Positions 6,543 to 14,343 of a stretch of DNA of 34,360 nucleotides are shown here, piece after piece. The stretch is from assembly GCA_022340215.1 (NCBI GenBank), contig JAJDOJ010000186.1, forward strand, positions 1 to 34,360. Direction: 5' to 3'. The stretch's first letter is position 1; each line of letters begins with the position of its first letter. A program made the translations under genes and the position numbers. The notes beneath the pieces are model-generated. The model ran no database searches. It was not told the origin of the DNA and worked only from the letters and a program-made list of their open reading frames with translations. This DNA is from Gammaproteobacteria bacterium. GTDB taxonomy: Bacteria > Pseudomonadota > Gammaproteobacteria > JAJDOJ01.

Positions 6543-9500
6543 TCAGGCGGCCTTCTTGTGTGCAAGGGTCTCGATGAGTTCCTGGATGGCCCGCACCCGC
6601 TCCTCGATCCCCGGCATATCGCGGAAGAACGACAGGCGGTCGCTTCCGTCCAGACGAAATTCTCCGGGGCGCTGCTGAATCAGATCCACCAGCCGGGCCG
6701 GGTCGATACTTGGATCGGGGTCGAAGCGCAGGCGCCCCCCCTCGGCGCCGGCATCCACGCTGCGGATCCCCAGGTGCGCGATGCGAAGCTTCAGCCGTGT
6801 GGTCTCGAACAGGTTGCGGGCGTGTTCCGGCAGCAGCCCGAAACGGTCGATCATCTCCACCTGCAGTTCTCGCAACGCCGCTTCATTCTCCGCGCCGGCG
6901 ATACGTTTGTACAGGATGAGCCGGGTGTGTACGTCGGGGACGTAGTCGTCGGGCAAAAGCGCCGTGACCCCCAGATCCACCTCCGAGCCGTGATCGAGCG
7001 GCGCCTCGGGGTCGGGGACCTCGCCGCTGCGCAGGGCCTTGACGGCCCGGTCCAGCAGGTCATTGTAGAGCGAGAAGCCGACCTCGTGGATCTGGCCGCT
7101 CTGTTCGTCGCCCAGCAGTTCGCCGGCGCCACGGATCTCCAGGTCGTGGGTTGCCAGCGTGAATCCCACCCCGAGGTCCTCCAGCGCCTCGATCGCCTGG
7201 ATACGCTTCCAGGCGTCGGCGGTCATCGCACCCTTCGGTGGGGCGATCAGATAGGCATAGGCGCGGTGATGCGAACGACCGACCCGGCCCCGCAACTGGT
7301 GCAACTGCGACAGTCCGAGCTTGTCGGCGCGGTTGATGACAATCGTGTTGGCGCTGGGAACGTCGATACCGCTTTCGATGATGGTGGTGCAGACCAGCAC
7401 GTTGAACCGCTGGTGGTAGAAGTCGAGCATCACCTGTTCGAGATCGCGTTCGGGCATCTGGCCATGCGCCACCTCGATGCGCGCATCGGGTAACAACTCG
7501 GCGAGTTGCGCGGCGGTCCTGTCGATCGACCGTACCTCGTTGTGCAGGAAGTAAATCTGTCCGCCACGCTTCAACTCGCGTTGTGCGGCCTCGCGGATGG
7601 TGATGTTGTCCCACTGCGAGACGAAGGTCTTGATCGCGTGCCGCTGCACGGGTGGGGTCGCGATGATCGAAAGGTCGCGCAGCCCGCTCAAGGACATGTT
7701 CAGTGTCCGCGGGATGGGCGTGGCCGTCAGGGTCAACAGATCGACCTCTGCGCGCAACGCCTTGAGACGTTCCTTGTGGCGGACCCCGAAGCGATGTTCC
7801 TCGTCCACGATGACCAGACCCAGGCGCTTGAACTCGACGCCTTTCTGCAGCAGCTTGTGGGTGCCGATGACGATGTCGACCCCACCGCTGGCGATCCCCT
7901 CCAGCGCGCTTTTCTGCTGTTTCGCACCGGTGAAGCGGGACAGTGCCTCGATCCTCACCGGCCAGTCGGCGAACCGGTCCCGGAAGTTCTGGGTGTGCTG
8001 CTGGGCGAGCAGCGTGGTCGGCACCAGCACGGCCACCTGCCGGGCGTTGTTGACCGCGACGAACGCCGCGCGCATCGCGACCTCTGTCTTGCCGAATCCG
8101 ACGTCGCCGCAGACCACTCGGTCCATCGGGCGCGCCGCGGCCATGTCGCGCAGCACATCGGCGATGGCCGTTTCCTGATCGGGGGTTTCCTCGAAGGAAA
8201 AGGCAGCCTCGAAGGCATGGTAGTCGTGATCGTCGATGGTGAAGGCCACGCCCTGCCTCGCGGCGCGCCTGGCATGAACGTCCAGTAGTTCGGCGGCGAC
8301 GTCGCGGGCCTTTTCGGCGGCCTTTCGCTTGACGTTCTGCCACTGGTCGCTGCCCAGGCGGTGTAGGGGTGCGGATTCCGGTTCGGCGCCCGTGTAACGG
8401 CCGACCTTGTGCAGGCTGGAGACCGGCACATACAGCTTGTCGCCGCCGGCGTATTCCAGGGTCAGGTATTCCGCCTCCGCACCGCCCACGTCCAGTTTCT
8501 GGAGTCCGAGGTAGCGTCCGACACCGTGCTCCTCGTGTACCACTGGGGCACCGGTGTGCAGGTCGTCGAGGTTGCGGATGGCAGCCAGCGAGTCGGGTGT
8601 GGCCGGCTTGCGCCGTCTGCGCTGGCGTACACGCTCGCCAAACAGCAGGTGTTCCGGGACGATGGCGATGTCCGGGTCGCGCAGCCGCATTCCCTCGTCG
8701 ACGGGGGCCACGGCGATGCACAGCGGATCGGCGCTCTCCTGGAATCCCTGCCAGCCGTCGACCACGGCCGGGTGCAGATCGAGGCCCTTGAGGACGTCGA
8801 GCAGCGCCTCCCGGCGACCCGCTGACTCGGCGGCGAACAGGATTCGCTCCGATCCGTCGGCGAGAAAGGACCGAAGTGCGGCGCCGGGATCCTCCGAACG
8901 GGCGTTGAGGGCGAGGGTTGGAAGTCGCTGAACCGGGAAATTGCAGGCCCTGATGGATGCCCCGGGAGCAATCTCGAGGCAATGCAGGACGACGGTCGGC
9001 AGGGGCGCCATCGCCTGCGCCAGTTCATCGGCACTGAGAAACAGGCGCTCCGGGGGCAGTAGCGGACGCTCACGGTCGTGGCGCCGGGATTCGTAGCGAT
9101 CGAGGCAGTCCCTCTCGATCCCTTCGGCCGCCGCACCGACCTCGACGTCGCGGATCAGCAGCGTCCGTTCGGGCAGGTAGTCGAACAGGGTGCCGGTCTC
9201 CTCGAAGAACAGCGGCAGGTAGTACTCGATCCCGGGCGGCATGACATTGGCGCTGACGTCGGTGTAGATCCTGCTTCGGGTCGGATCACCCTCGAACTCG
9301 GAGCGGTGATTGCGCCGGAACCGCTTGATGCCCTCCTCACCGGTCGGGAATTCGCGCGCCGGCAGCATTCGGATATGGTCGGTCTTGCGGATCGAGGTCT
9401 GTCTCTCGGGATCGAAGATGCGAATCGATTCGATCTCCTCGTCGAGCAGGTCGATGCGGAATGGCCGGTCGCCACCCATGGGGAAGATGTCGATGATCGA

Positions 9501-10013
9501 ACCGCGTACCGCGTACTCCCCGTGCGACATGACCTGAGAGACGCAGACGTTGCCCGCCTCCTCCAGGCGTCGACGCAGGGCGTCGCGGTCCAGGTTCTCG
9601 CCGACCGAGAGGACCAGGGAGGACTGTTCCAGCCAGCCGCGCGGGGCCAGCCGCTGCATCAGCGTGATGGCCGGAACGATAATGACGCCGCGACGCAGCG
9701 AGGGCAGGCGGCTTAGGGTCTCCAGCCGCCGGGAGATGATGTCCTCGTGTGGCGAGAAGACGTCATAGGGGAGGGTCTCCCAGTCCGGGAACAGCAGGAC
9801 GTCATCGGCGATCGCCCGGTTGAAGAACCGGATCTCGTGTTCCAGCCGCGAGGCCGAGGACATGTCCGGCGTGACGATCAGCACCACGCCCTTGTGCTGT
9901 CGGAGCGCGCCTGCGATGGCCAGTCCCGCGCTGCAGCCATAGAGTCGTCCCCACTCGATGCGCGGCTTCTCGCGATTGGGTAGCGGGGGCCTGGTGATGG
10001 GTGCGTCGTTCAT
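6543..10013 (-). CDS. mfd: Transcription-repair coupling factor Mfd
   Basis: ATP-dependent translocase that removes RNA polymerase stalled at DNA lesions and recruits UvrA. Full length at 1156 residues. The N-terminal UvrB-homology module includes LLFPDWETLPYDVFSPHEDIISRRLETL. The RNA-polymerase-interaction (CarD-like) domain is near residue 485 (HEEHGVGRYLGLQKL). The translocase has the Walker A-like GDVGFGKTEVA around 634-644, the DEEH box in VIVDEEHRFGVRHKE, LTLTATPIPRTL, and the helicase-C motif QLRGRVGRSHHRAYAYL. The C-terminal TRCF domain holds the UvrA-binding mask region (LPDDYVPDVHTRLILYKRIA). The frame is intact. It probably forms an operon with csiV (1-nt gap). Several long open frames on both strands inside it are shadows. 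Confidence 0.97.
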   Translation of the reverse strand: MNDAPITRPPLPNREKPRIEWGRLYGCSAGLAIAGALRQHKGVVLIVTPDMSSASRLEHEIRFFNRAIADDVLLFPDWETLPYDVFSPHEDIISRRLETLSRLPSLRRGVIIVPAITLMQRLAPRGWLEQSSLVLSVGENLDRDALRRRLEEAGNVCVSQVMSHGEYAVRGSIIDIFPMGGDRPFRIDLLDEEIESIRIFDPERQTSIRKTDHIRMLPAREFPTGEEGIKRFRRNHRSEFEGDPTRSRIYTDVSANVMPPGIEYYLPLFFEETGTLFDYLPERTLLIRDVEVGAAAEGIERDCLDRYESRRHDRERPLLPPERLFLSADELAQAMAPLPTVVLHCLEIAPGASIRACNFPVQRLPTLALNARSEDPGAALRSFLADGSERILFAAESAGRREALLDVLKGLDLHPAVVDGWQGFQESADPLCIAVAPVDEGMRLRDPDIAIVPEHLLFGERVRQRRRRKPATPDSLAAIRNLDDLHTGAPVVHEEHGVGRYLGLQKLDVGGAEAEYLTLEYAGGDKLYVPVSSLHKVGRYTGAEPESAPLHRLGSDQWQNVKRKAAEKARDVAAELLDVHARRAARQGVAFTIDDHDYHAFEAAFSFEETPDQETAIADVLRDMAAARPMDRVVCGDVGFGKTEVAMRAAFVAVNNARQVAVLVPTTLLAQQHTQNFRDRFADWPVRIEALSRFTGAKQQKSALEGIASGGVDIVIGTHKLLQKGVEFKRLGLVIVDEEHRFGVRHKERLKALRAEVDLLTLTATPIPRTLNMSLSGLRDLSIIATPPVQRHAIKTFVSQWDNITIREAAQRELKRGGQIYFLHNEVRSIDRTAAQLAELLPDARIEVAHGQMPERDLEQVMLDFYHQRFNVLVCTTIIESGIDVPSANTIVINRADKLGLSQLHQLRGRVGRSHHRAYAYLIAPPKGAMTADAWKRIQAIEALEDLGVGFTLATHDLEIRGAGELLGDEQSGQIHEVGFSLYNDLLDRAVKALRSGEVPDPEAPLDHGSEVDLGVTALLPDDYVPDVHTRLILYKRIAGAENEAALRELQVEMIDRFGLLPEHARNLFETTRLKLRIAHLGIRSVDAGAEGGRLRFDPDPSIDPARLVDLIQQRPGEFRLDGSDRLSFFRDMPGIEERVRAIQELIETLAHKKAA

Positions 10014-10097
10014 GCTGACTGCGGGATTTTCGGGTGGTTGACGTCGTGCGGGGTGCCGGCCGGCTTCGGGACCTGCGGCGGGGACTCCACAAATCTT

Positions 10098-10754
10098 CTA
10101 ATGGGGTTCTGACTTACTGAAACCGAGGATCTCCCACGCCTGCATGCCACCCCGATACCATTTGATCTTGTGGGCGGGATAACCGAAGCGCAGCAGGCTA
10201 CGGATATTCGTCGGGGATTGCCCGCACCACATGCCGTTGCAGAACAGCACCAGGGTCTTTGCGTCGCGAAAGTCCCAAAGCCCCTCGGATTCCTGGACGT
10301 TGAAGGTGTCGCTCAGGATAGCCTCGATCTCGAATGGGCTCGCGCCCTGCGACGGGCTGAGCTTCGTCCAGGGGATATTGACCGCGCCGGGAATCGTCCC
10401 CCGTGCGACCCAGTCTGGCGTTCTCGAGTCGACGATCAGGATGTCTTCCTCCCCTTCGGACCTGCGCCGCACATAGTCGATCAGTTCGAGTTCGCCAATA
10501 GTCTCGACGCCCGGAGCGAGCGTCATCGGTTGTATACAGAAGGGCGGGCAGGGGCGGGAGGTCTTGGCGAAGGCCGGGTCGACGGTGTGTTTCGTGTCCT
10601 GTTCTCTAACGATGACACCACCGTCGACCTTTACCGAATCGAGCTCGGGTGTGATCTTGACGGTCAGGCCGGCCGCCTTCTGCTCTGCCGCCACGCCCAC
10701 GGATAGCAGTCCGGAGGCGAACGACAGGGTTAGAATCCCGGTAAGGAGATGCAT
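10098..10754 (-). CDS. Periplasmic rhodanese-domain protein
   Basis: Predicted exported sulfurtransferase-like protein, 218 residues. Residues 1-23 form a signal peptide (LLTGILTLSFASGLLSVGVA). A linker with two cysteines in RPCPPFC (C69, C73) precedes a rhodanese fold: ILIVDSRTPDWVARGTIPGAVNIPW (about 105-129) and the active-site loop FCNGMWCGQSPTNIRSLLRFGY with catalytic Cys172 and a second Cys at 177. The C-terminus, KIKWYRGGMQAWEILG, is typical of rhodaneses. Similar CNGxWCGQS proteins occur in sulfur-oxidising gammaproteobacteria, suggesting periplasmic sulfur handling; the substrate is unknown. GGAG lies 7 nt before the ATG. Same strand as mfd, but 84 nt separate them. Confidence 0.85.
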   Translation of the reverse strand: MHLLTGILTLSFASGLLSVGVAAEQKAAGLTVKITPELDSVKVDGGVIVREQDTKHTVDPAFAKTSRPCPPFCIQPMTLAPGVETIGELELIDYVRRRSEGEEDILIVDSRTPDWVARGTIPGAVNIPWTKLSPSQGASPFEIEAILSDTFNVQESEGLWDFRDAKTLVLFCNGMWCGQSPTNIRSLLRFGYPAHKIKWYRGGMQAWEILGFSKSEPH

Positions 10755-11129
10755 CGAGATACTCCATGACTGATCGGTGGCGATTCCGGGTCGGTCCGCG
10801 GAGTCGCTTCCATTCCGTTCGATTTCGCGCGCGGAAGGGCCTCGCGAAGAACGTCGCGGATTCTACGTCATGGGTGCCCGGGCATAAAGGCCGCTGACCG
10901 GGGGATCTGCGCGGTCAAGATTTCTTCGCGCCGGGGCATTGGCACGGCGTCGATTGCTGGTGGCGGGGCCGCAATGACCGGGTGCCGGGAGAGCGCCCTG
11001 ACGCCAGGCCGGGTGTCGCAAAACGAGTCTCCTCGCCCGGGCGGAGGGTGTGTGAATTCCGGGGGATGACCGCGGGGAATGCAGCGTTGAACCGCCTCTC
11101 GGCGTCGCGTCGACGCCGTTATGCGTGCA
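10755..11129. other. Intergenic region without a recognisable gene
   Basis: 375 bp between two reverse-strand genes. No frame here has recognisable homology or a good ribosome-binding site. A small hairpin, GGCGTC-GCGTC-GACGCC (about 11100-11116), lies just after the BamE-like gene and could aid termination, but there is no T-tract. Nothing else is seen. Confidence 0.35.
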
Positions 11130-11417
11130 TTAATTCGCGCTCGATACGGAATGCAGGACGGTGTCGCCCTCGAAGTAGACGGTGAAATTGCCGTAGTCCC
11201 AGCTCGAGATTGGCGGGTCACCGACCGCGGGCTGCCTGACCGAGGGGGCTCCAAAACGGACCTCGACCTGGTCTTTGCTCATCCCGCGTCGTGGTGTGTC
11301 TGCAGACTGCACGACGGTGGGGCCCGACTCCGGATATTTGATAACGTCGGCTGCCGCAGGGCCAACGGGGATTGCGCCGGCAATCAGGATGATGGCAAGA
11401 CCACAAGCCGCTATCAT
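11130..11417 (-). CDS. Small exported SmpA/OmlA (BamE)-like protein
   Basis: 95-residue protein with a signal peptide (MIAACGLAIILIAGAIPVGPAAA) and a single BamE-like fold: RRGMSKDQVEVRFGAPSVRQ, WDYGNFTVYFEGDTVLHSV. The GMS..QVE.RFG.P motif is the hallmark of the SmpA/OmlA superfamily. This short periplasmic subfamily without a lipobox is distinct from the BAM-complex subunit BamE and its role is unknown. The start is fixed by CGGAG 6 nt before the ATG; the frame is open far upstream but that part is non-homologous. A reverse-strand extended -10 (TGC-TATATT, 11451-11459) lies about 35 bp upstream. Confidence 0.75.
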   Translation of the reverse strand: MIAACGLAIILIAGAIPVGPAAADVIKYPESGPTVVQSADTPRRGMSKDQVEVRFGAPSVRQPAVGDPPISSWDYGNFTVYFEGDTVLHSVSSAN

Positions 11418-11450
11418 ATTGTACTCCGCTGGGATTCGGTTGACGCTCTG

Positions 11451-11459
11451 AATATAGCA
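11451..11459 (-). promoter_or_regulatory. Candidate extended -10 promoter of the BamE-like gene
   Basis: On the reverse strand the sequence reads TGCTATATT, i.e. a TGn extension plus five of six -10 bases. No good -35 is visible. Transcription would start near 11444, about 27 nt before the ATG. Confidence 0.35.
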
Positions 11460-11466
11460 CCAGACT

Positions 11467-11517
11467 CCGGGGACCGCCGGGAAAGGGCTGGTGGGAGACG
11501 GACACCGTGGTCCCCGG
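11467..11517. repeat. Perfect 9-bp inverted repeat between BamE-like gene and lolC
   Basis: CCGGGGACC (11467-11475) and GGTCCCCGG (11509-11517) are fully complementary with 33 nt between them. No T-tract follows on either strand. It lies in a 338-bp divergent intergenic region (11418-11755) that otherwise contains no gene. Confidence 0.4.
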
Positions 11518-11755
11518 TGCTGGCATCGCGGTTCGATCCTAGCGCGGCCGAGGCCCTGCGGGACGTCAAAAGTGACCGGTGGCGGAATCCGGCTGCCAAA
11601 GGGTGTCGTGGGGGCTGCGGTTCGGCGAGTCTCACTGAAATCTTTGCCGCGGCGCTCACCCGCCGCTCGACTCCGGTTCCGCTTCGCCTGCATACGGGGC
11701 AACCCGTACTGGCCTGCCGGTTCCAAACCGGATCCACCTAGTAGGGAACGAAAGG

Positions 11756-13003
11756 ATGTTTCATCCCCTGCCTCTGTATATCGGGCTGCGGTACACGCGC
11801 GCCAAGCGGCGTAATCACTTCATTTCGTTCATCTCGATGGTCTCGATGCTCGGGGTGGCGCTGGGCATCACCGTCCTGATCACGGTGCTGTCCGTCATGA
11901 ACGGGTTTCAGGAGGAGGTCCGGGTCCGGATACTCGGCATGGCCTCGCACGCGACCGTCACCGGATTCAGCGGCGGGCTGGCCGACTGGGAGGGCGTGGC
12001 CGCCAGGGTCGGCGATCTGGTCGATGTGGCGGGTGCGGCGCCCTATGTTGAGGGACAGGCAATGCTCGCCAACGGTCGCGAGGTCAGCGGCGCGATCGTT
12101 CGGGGCATCCTGCCCGAGGCGGAACCCGCCGTGTCCGACGTGGAAGATCACATGGTCAGCGGATCGACGCTTGACCTGCGTCCGGGCGAGTACGGGATCG
12201 TGCTCGGGATCGAGCTTGCCCGTGTGCTGGGGGTGGTGACCGGCGACAAGGTCGTGGTCGTCACGCCGCAGACCACCGTGACGCCGGCGGGCATTCTCCC
12301 CAAGCTGCGACGTTTTACGGTCAAGGGGATATTCGAGGTCGGCATGGGGGAATTCGACAGCGGCGTCGCCCTGATTCACATCGAGGACGCGGCCCGATTG
12401 TTTCGCATGGGTGACGAAGTCAGTGGGCTGCGCCTGAAACTCGACGACATGTTCGACGCCCCGTTTATCGCCCGCGACCTGATGCGTGCGCTGGGTGGTC
12501 GGTTCTTGGTGCGGGACTGGACCCAGCAGTACGAGAACTACTTCCGCGCGGTGCGTACGGAAAAGACCATGATGTTCATCATTCTTCTGCTGATCGTAGG
12601 GGTTGCGGCGTTCAACATCGTCTCCACCCTGGTCATGCTGGTGACCGACAAGCAGGCCGACATCGCCATCCTTCGAACCCTTGGGGTGACCCCGGCAAAG
12701 GTCATGGCGATATTCGTCGTGCAGGGATTCGTGATCGGCGCGGTTGGCACCCTGCTCGGGGTGATCGGCGGCGTCGCCCTGGCGCTCAACGTGGAGACCA
12801 TCGTGCCGTTGATCGAGGGGATGATGGGCCAGAAGTTCCTGCCACCGGACGTCTACTACATCAGCGAGCTACCTTCGGACCTGCAGTGGGGCGACGTCCT
12901 GCGAATCTCGCTCGCGGCCTTCTCGCTCACCCTCGTGGCGACGCTGTATCCCGCCTGGAGGGCATCGCGGACCCAGCCGGCCGAGGCGCTTCGATATGAG
13001 TGA
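11756..13003 (+). CDS. lolC: Lipoprotein-releasing ABC transporter permease (LolC/LolF type)
   Basis: Inner-membrane permease of the Lol system that extracts mature lipoproteins for LolA. The 415 residues show the family layout: N-terminal [44 protein letters not shown] (TM1), a large periplasmic domain (about 50-265), then three TM helices ([69 protein letters not shown]) and the C-terminal [13 protein letters not shown] lies 8 nt upstream of the ATG. The stop overlaps lolD by 8 bp. No lolE follows, so the single permease may act as a homodimer as in LolDF systems, unless a second permease is encoded elsewhere. Confidence 0.92.
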   Translation: MFHPLPLYIGLRYTRAKRRNHFISFISMVSMLGVALGITVLITVLSVMNGFQEEVRVRILGMASHATVTGFSGGLADWEGVAARVGDLVDVAGAAPYVEGQAMLANGREVSGAIVRGILPEAEPAVSDVEDHMVSGSTLDLRPGEYGIVLGIELARVLGVVTGDKVVVVTPQTTVTPAGILPKLRRFTVKGIFEVGMGEFDSGVALIHIEDAARLFRMGDEVSGLRLKLDDMFDAPFIARDLMRALGGRFLVRDWTQQYENYFRAVRTEKTMMFIILLLIVGVAAFNIVSTLVMLVTDKQADIAILRTLGVTPAKVMAIFVVQGFVIGAVGTLLGVIGGVALALNVETIVPLIEGMMGQKFLPPDVYYISELPSDLQWGDVLRISLAAFSLTLVATLYPAWRASRTQPAEALRYE

Positions 13004-13697
13004 ACCGGCAACACCCAGTGAGGTCGTGATCGAATGTCGACGATTGGCGAAGACCTATACGGATTTGCAGGTAGCCTGTGAGGTGCTCACGAGTATCGAT
13101 CTGGCGGTGGCGCGTGGCGAGCGAATCGCCATCGTGGGAGCGTCGGGAAGCGGTAAGAGCACATTGCTGCACCTGATCGGGGGGCTGGACCTACCGTCGA
13201 ACGGAGAGGTGACCGTCCTCGGTCGCGCGATGAATCGCCTCGGGGATGCCGAGCGTGGCAGGTTGCGTAATGCCGGGCTCGGCTTCGTCTATCAGTTCCA
13301 CCACCTCCTGCCCGAGTTTACGGCGCTGGAAAACACCGCGCTGCCGGTCATGATTGCCGGATCTTCCCGGCACGAGGCATCCCAGCGGGCCACGGAGGTG
13401 CTGGAGCGGGTGGGGTTGGGAAACCGAACGCTACACAAGCCGGGAGAACTGTCCGGGGGGGAACGCCAGCGGGTCGCCATCGCTCGTGCGCTGGTTACCC
13501 GTCCCGAGGTCGTCCTGGCCGATGAGCCCACTGGCAATCTCGACAGGCACACCGCGATGCGGGTGCTCGAGCAGATGCTCGAACTCAATCGGGAACTGGA
13601 AACCTCGCTGCTGGTGGTCACGCACGATATGGTGCTGGCCGGGAGAATGGACGCGGTCTATGTGCTCGAGGATGGTGTCTTGCGGGCCGGGAAGTGA
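12996..13697 (+). CDS. lolD: Lipoprotein-releasing ABC transporter ATPase LolD
   Basis: Cytosolic ATPase driving lipoprotein release by the LolC-type permease encoded just upstream (8-bp overlap, so translationally coupled). 233 residues. Walker A is GASGSGKST (48-56), the Q-loop [12 protein letters not shown] contains Gln100, the signature is [15 protein letters not shown] (152-166), Walker B is [12 protein letters not shown] (172-183) and the switch His lies in [20 protein letters not shown]-type wording is typical of LolD rather than other MacB/FtsE relatives. Ends 5 bp before the stop of the convergent DUF2062 gene. Confidence 0.95.
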   Translation: MSEPATPSEVVIECRRLAKTYTDLQVACEVLTSIDLAVARGERIAIVGASGSGKSTLLHLIGGLDLPSNGEVTVLGRAMNRLGDAERGRLRNAGLGFVYQFHHLLPEFTALENTALPVMIAGSSRHEASQRATEVLERVGLGNRTLHKPGELSGGERQRVAIARALVTRPEVVLADEPTGNLDRHTAMRVLEQMLELNRELETSLLVVTHDMVLAGRMDAVYVLEDGVLRAGK

Positions 13698-13702
13698 TCC
13701 GT

Positions 13703-14263
13703 TCAGCCCGGGATATCCTTTTCACCCTTGGGCATCGGGGCGCGGGTGGCACGCCGCAGCCTGCGTTGTTCCCAGCTTTTCTTGACTTGGAGGCGCCAGT
13801 AGACCCTCACCAGGATATAACCGGCGAGCGCACACAGGCTGCCCATGATCGTGCAGCCGATCACCAGGGGCAGCCACACCTCCAGGAATTCCTCGGTCAG
13901 CCACTCCAGCGACAATTCGAGCCCGAAGGGGCCGGGCTCGCGTCCCAGGACCCACTCGCCGACCTTGTAGGCGGCGAAGAACATCGGCGGGATGGTAATC
14001 GGATTGCTGATCCAAACCGCCACGACCGCGATGGGCAGGTTGACCCGCCAGAACACGGCGACCGCTGCCGCGATGACCATCTGACCCGGAAACGGAATGA
14101 AAGCGCAGAACAGGCCAACCGCGAGTGCGCCGGCGACGGAATGGCGATTGAGGTGCCACAGATTGGGGTCGCGAAGCAGCGTGCCGAACACCGAACGCAG
14201 CGTGTGGTCCTCGCGAAAGCGTCCGAGATTCGGGAAGTAGCGCTTGATCAGTTTTCGGGGCAT
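13703..14263 (-). CDS. DUF2062 membrane protein
   Basis: 186-residue inner-membrane protein of the DUF2062 family: LWHLNRHSVAGALAVGLFCAFIPFPGQM, the very conserved ISNPITIPPMFFAAYKVGEWVLG, then LVIGCTIMGSLCALAGYILVRVYW. It has three or four predicted membrane segments and a basic C-terminal tail (KKSWEQRRLRRATRAPMPKG). The biochemical role is not established. In many gammaproteobacteria it neighbours the lol genes and comEC, as here. Its promoter would lie in the 80 bp shared with the divergent comEC. Confidence 0.85.
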   Translation of the reverse strand: MPRKLIKRYFPNLGRFREDHTLRSVFGTLLRDPNLWHLNRHSVAGALAVGLFCAFIPFPGQMVIAAAVAVFWRVNLPIAVVAVWISNPITIPPMFFAAYKVGEWVLGREPGPFGLELSLEWLTEEFLEVWLPLVIGCTIMGSLCALAGYILVRVYWRLQVKKSWEQRRLRRATRAPMPKGEKDIPG

Positions 14264-14343
14264 GGGGCGGCCGATACGGGTTGCCTGAACCTGGGGAGAT
14301 CCGCGTATCGCGTTCGATTATCCATTATTTCCTTGCAAATGCC

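Noticed and set aside
7060-8982. 640-codon reverse-strand frame within mfd
   Set aside because: Out-of-frame shadow of mfd in GC-rich DNA; Arg/Gly/Pro-rich low-complexity translation, while the mfd frame has every expected motif.
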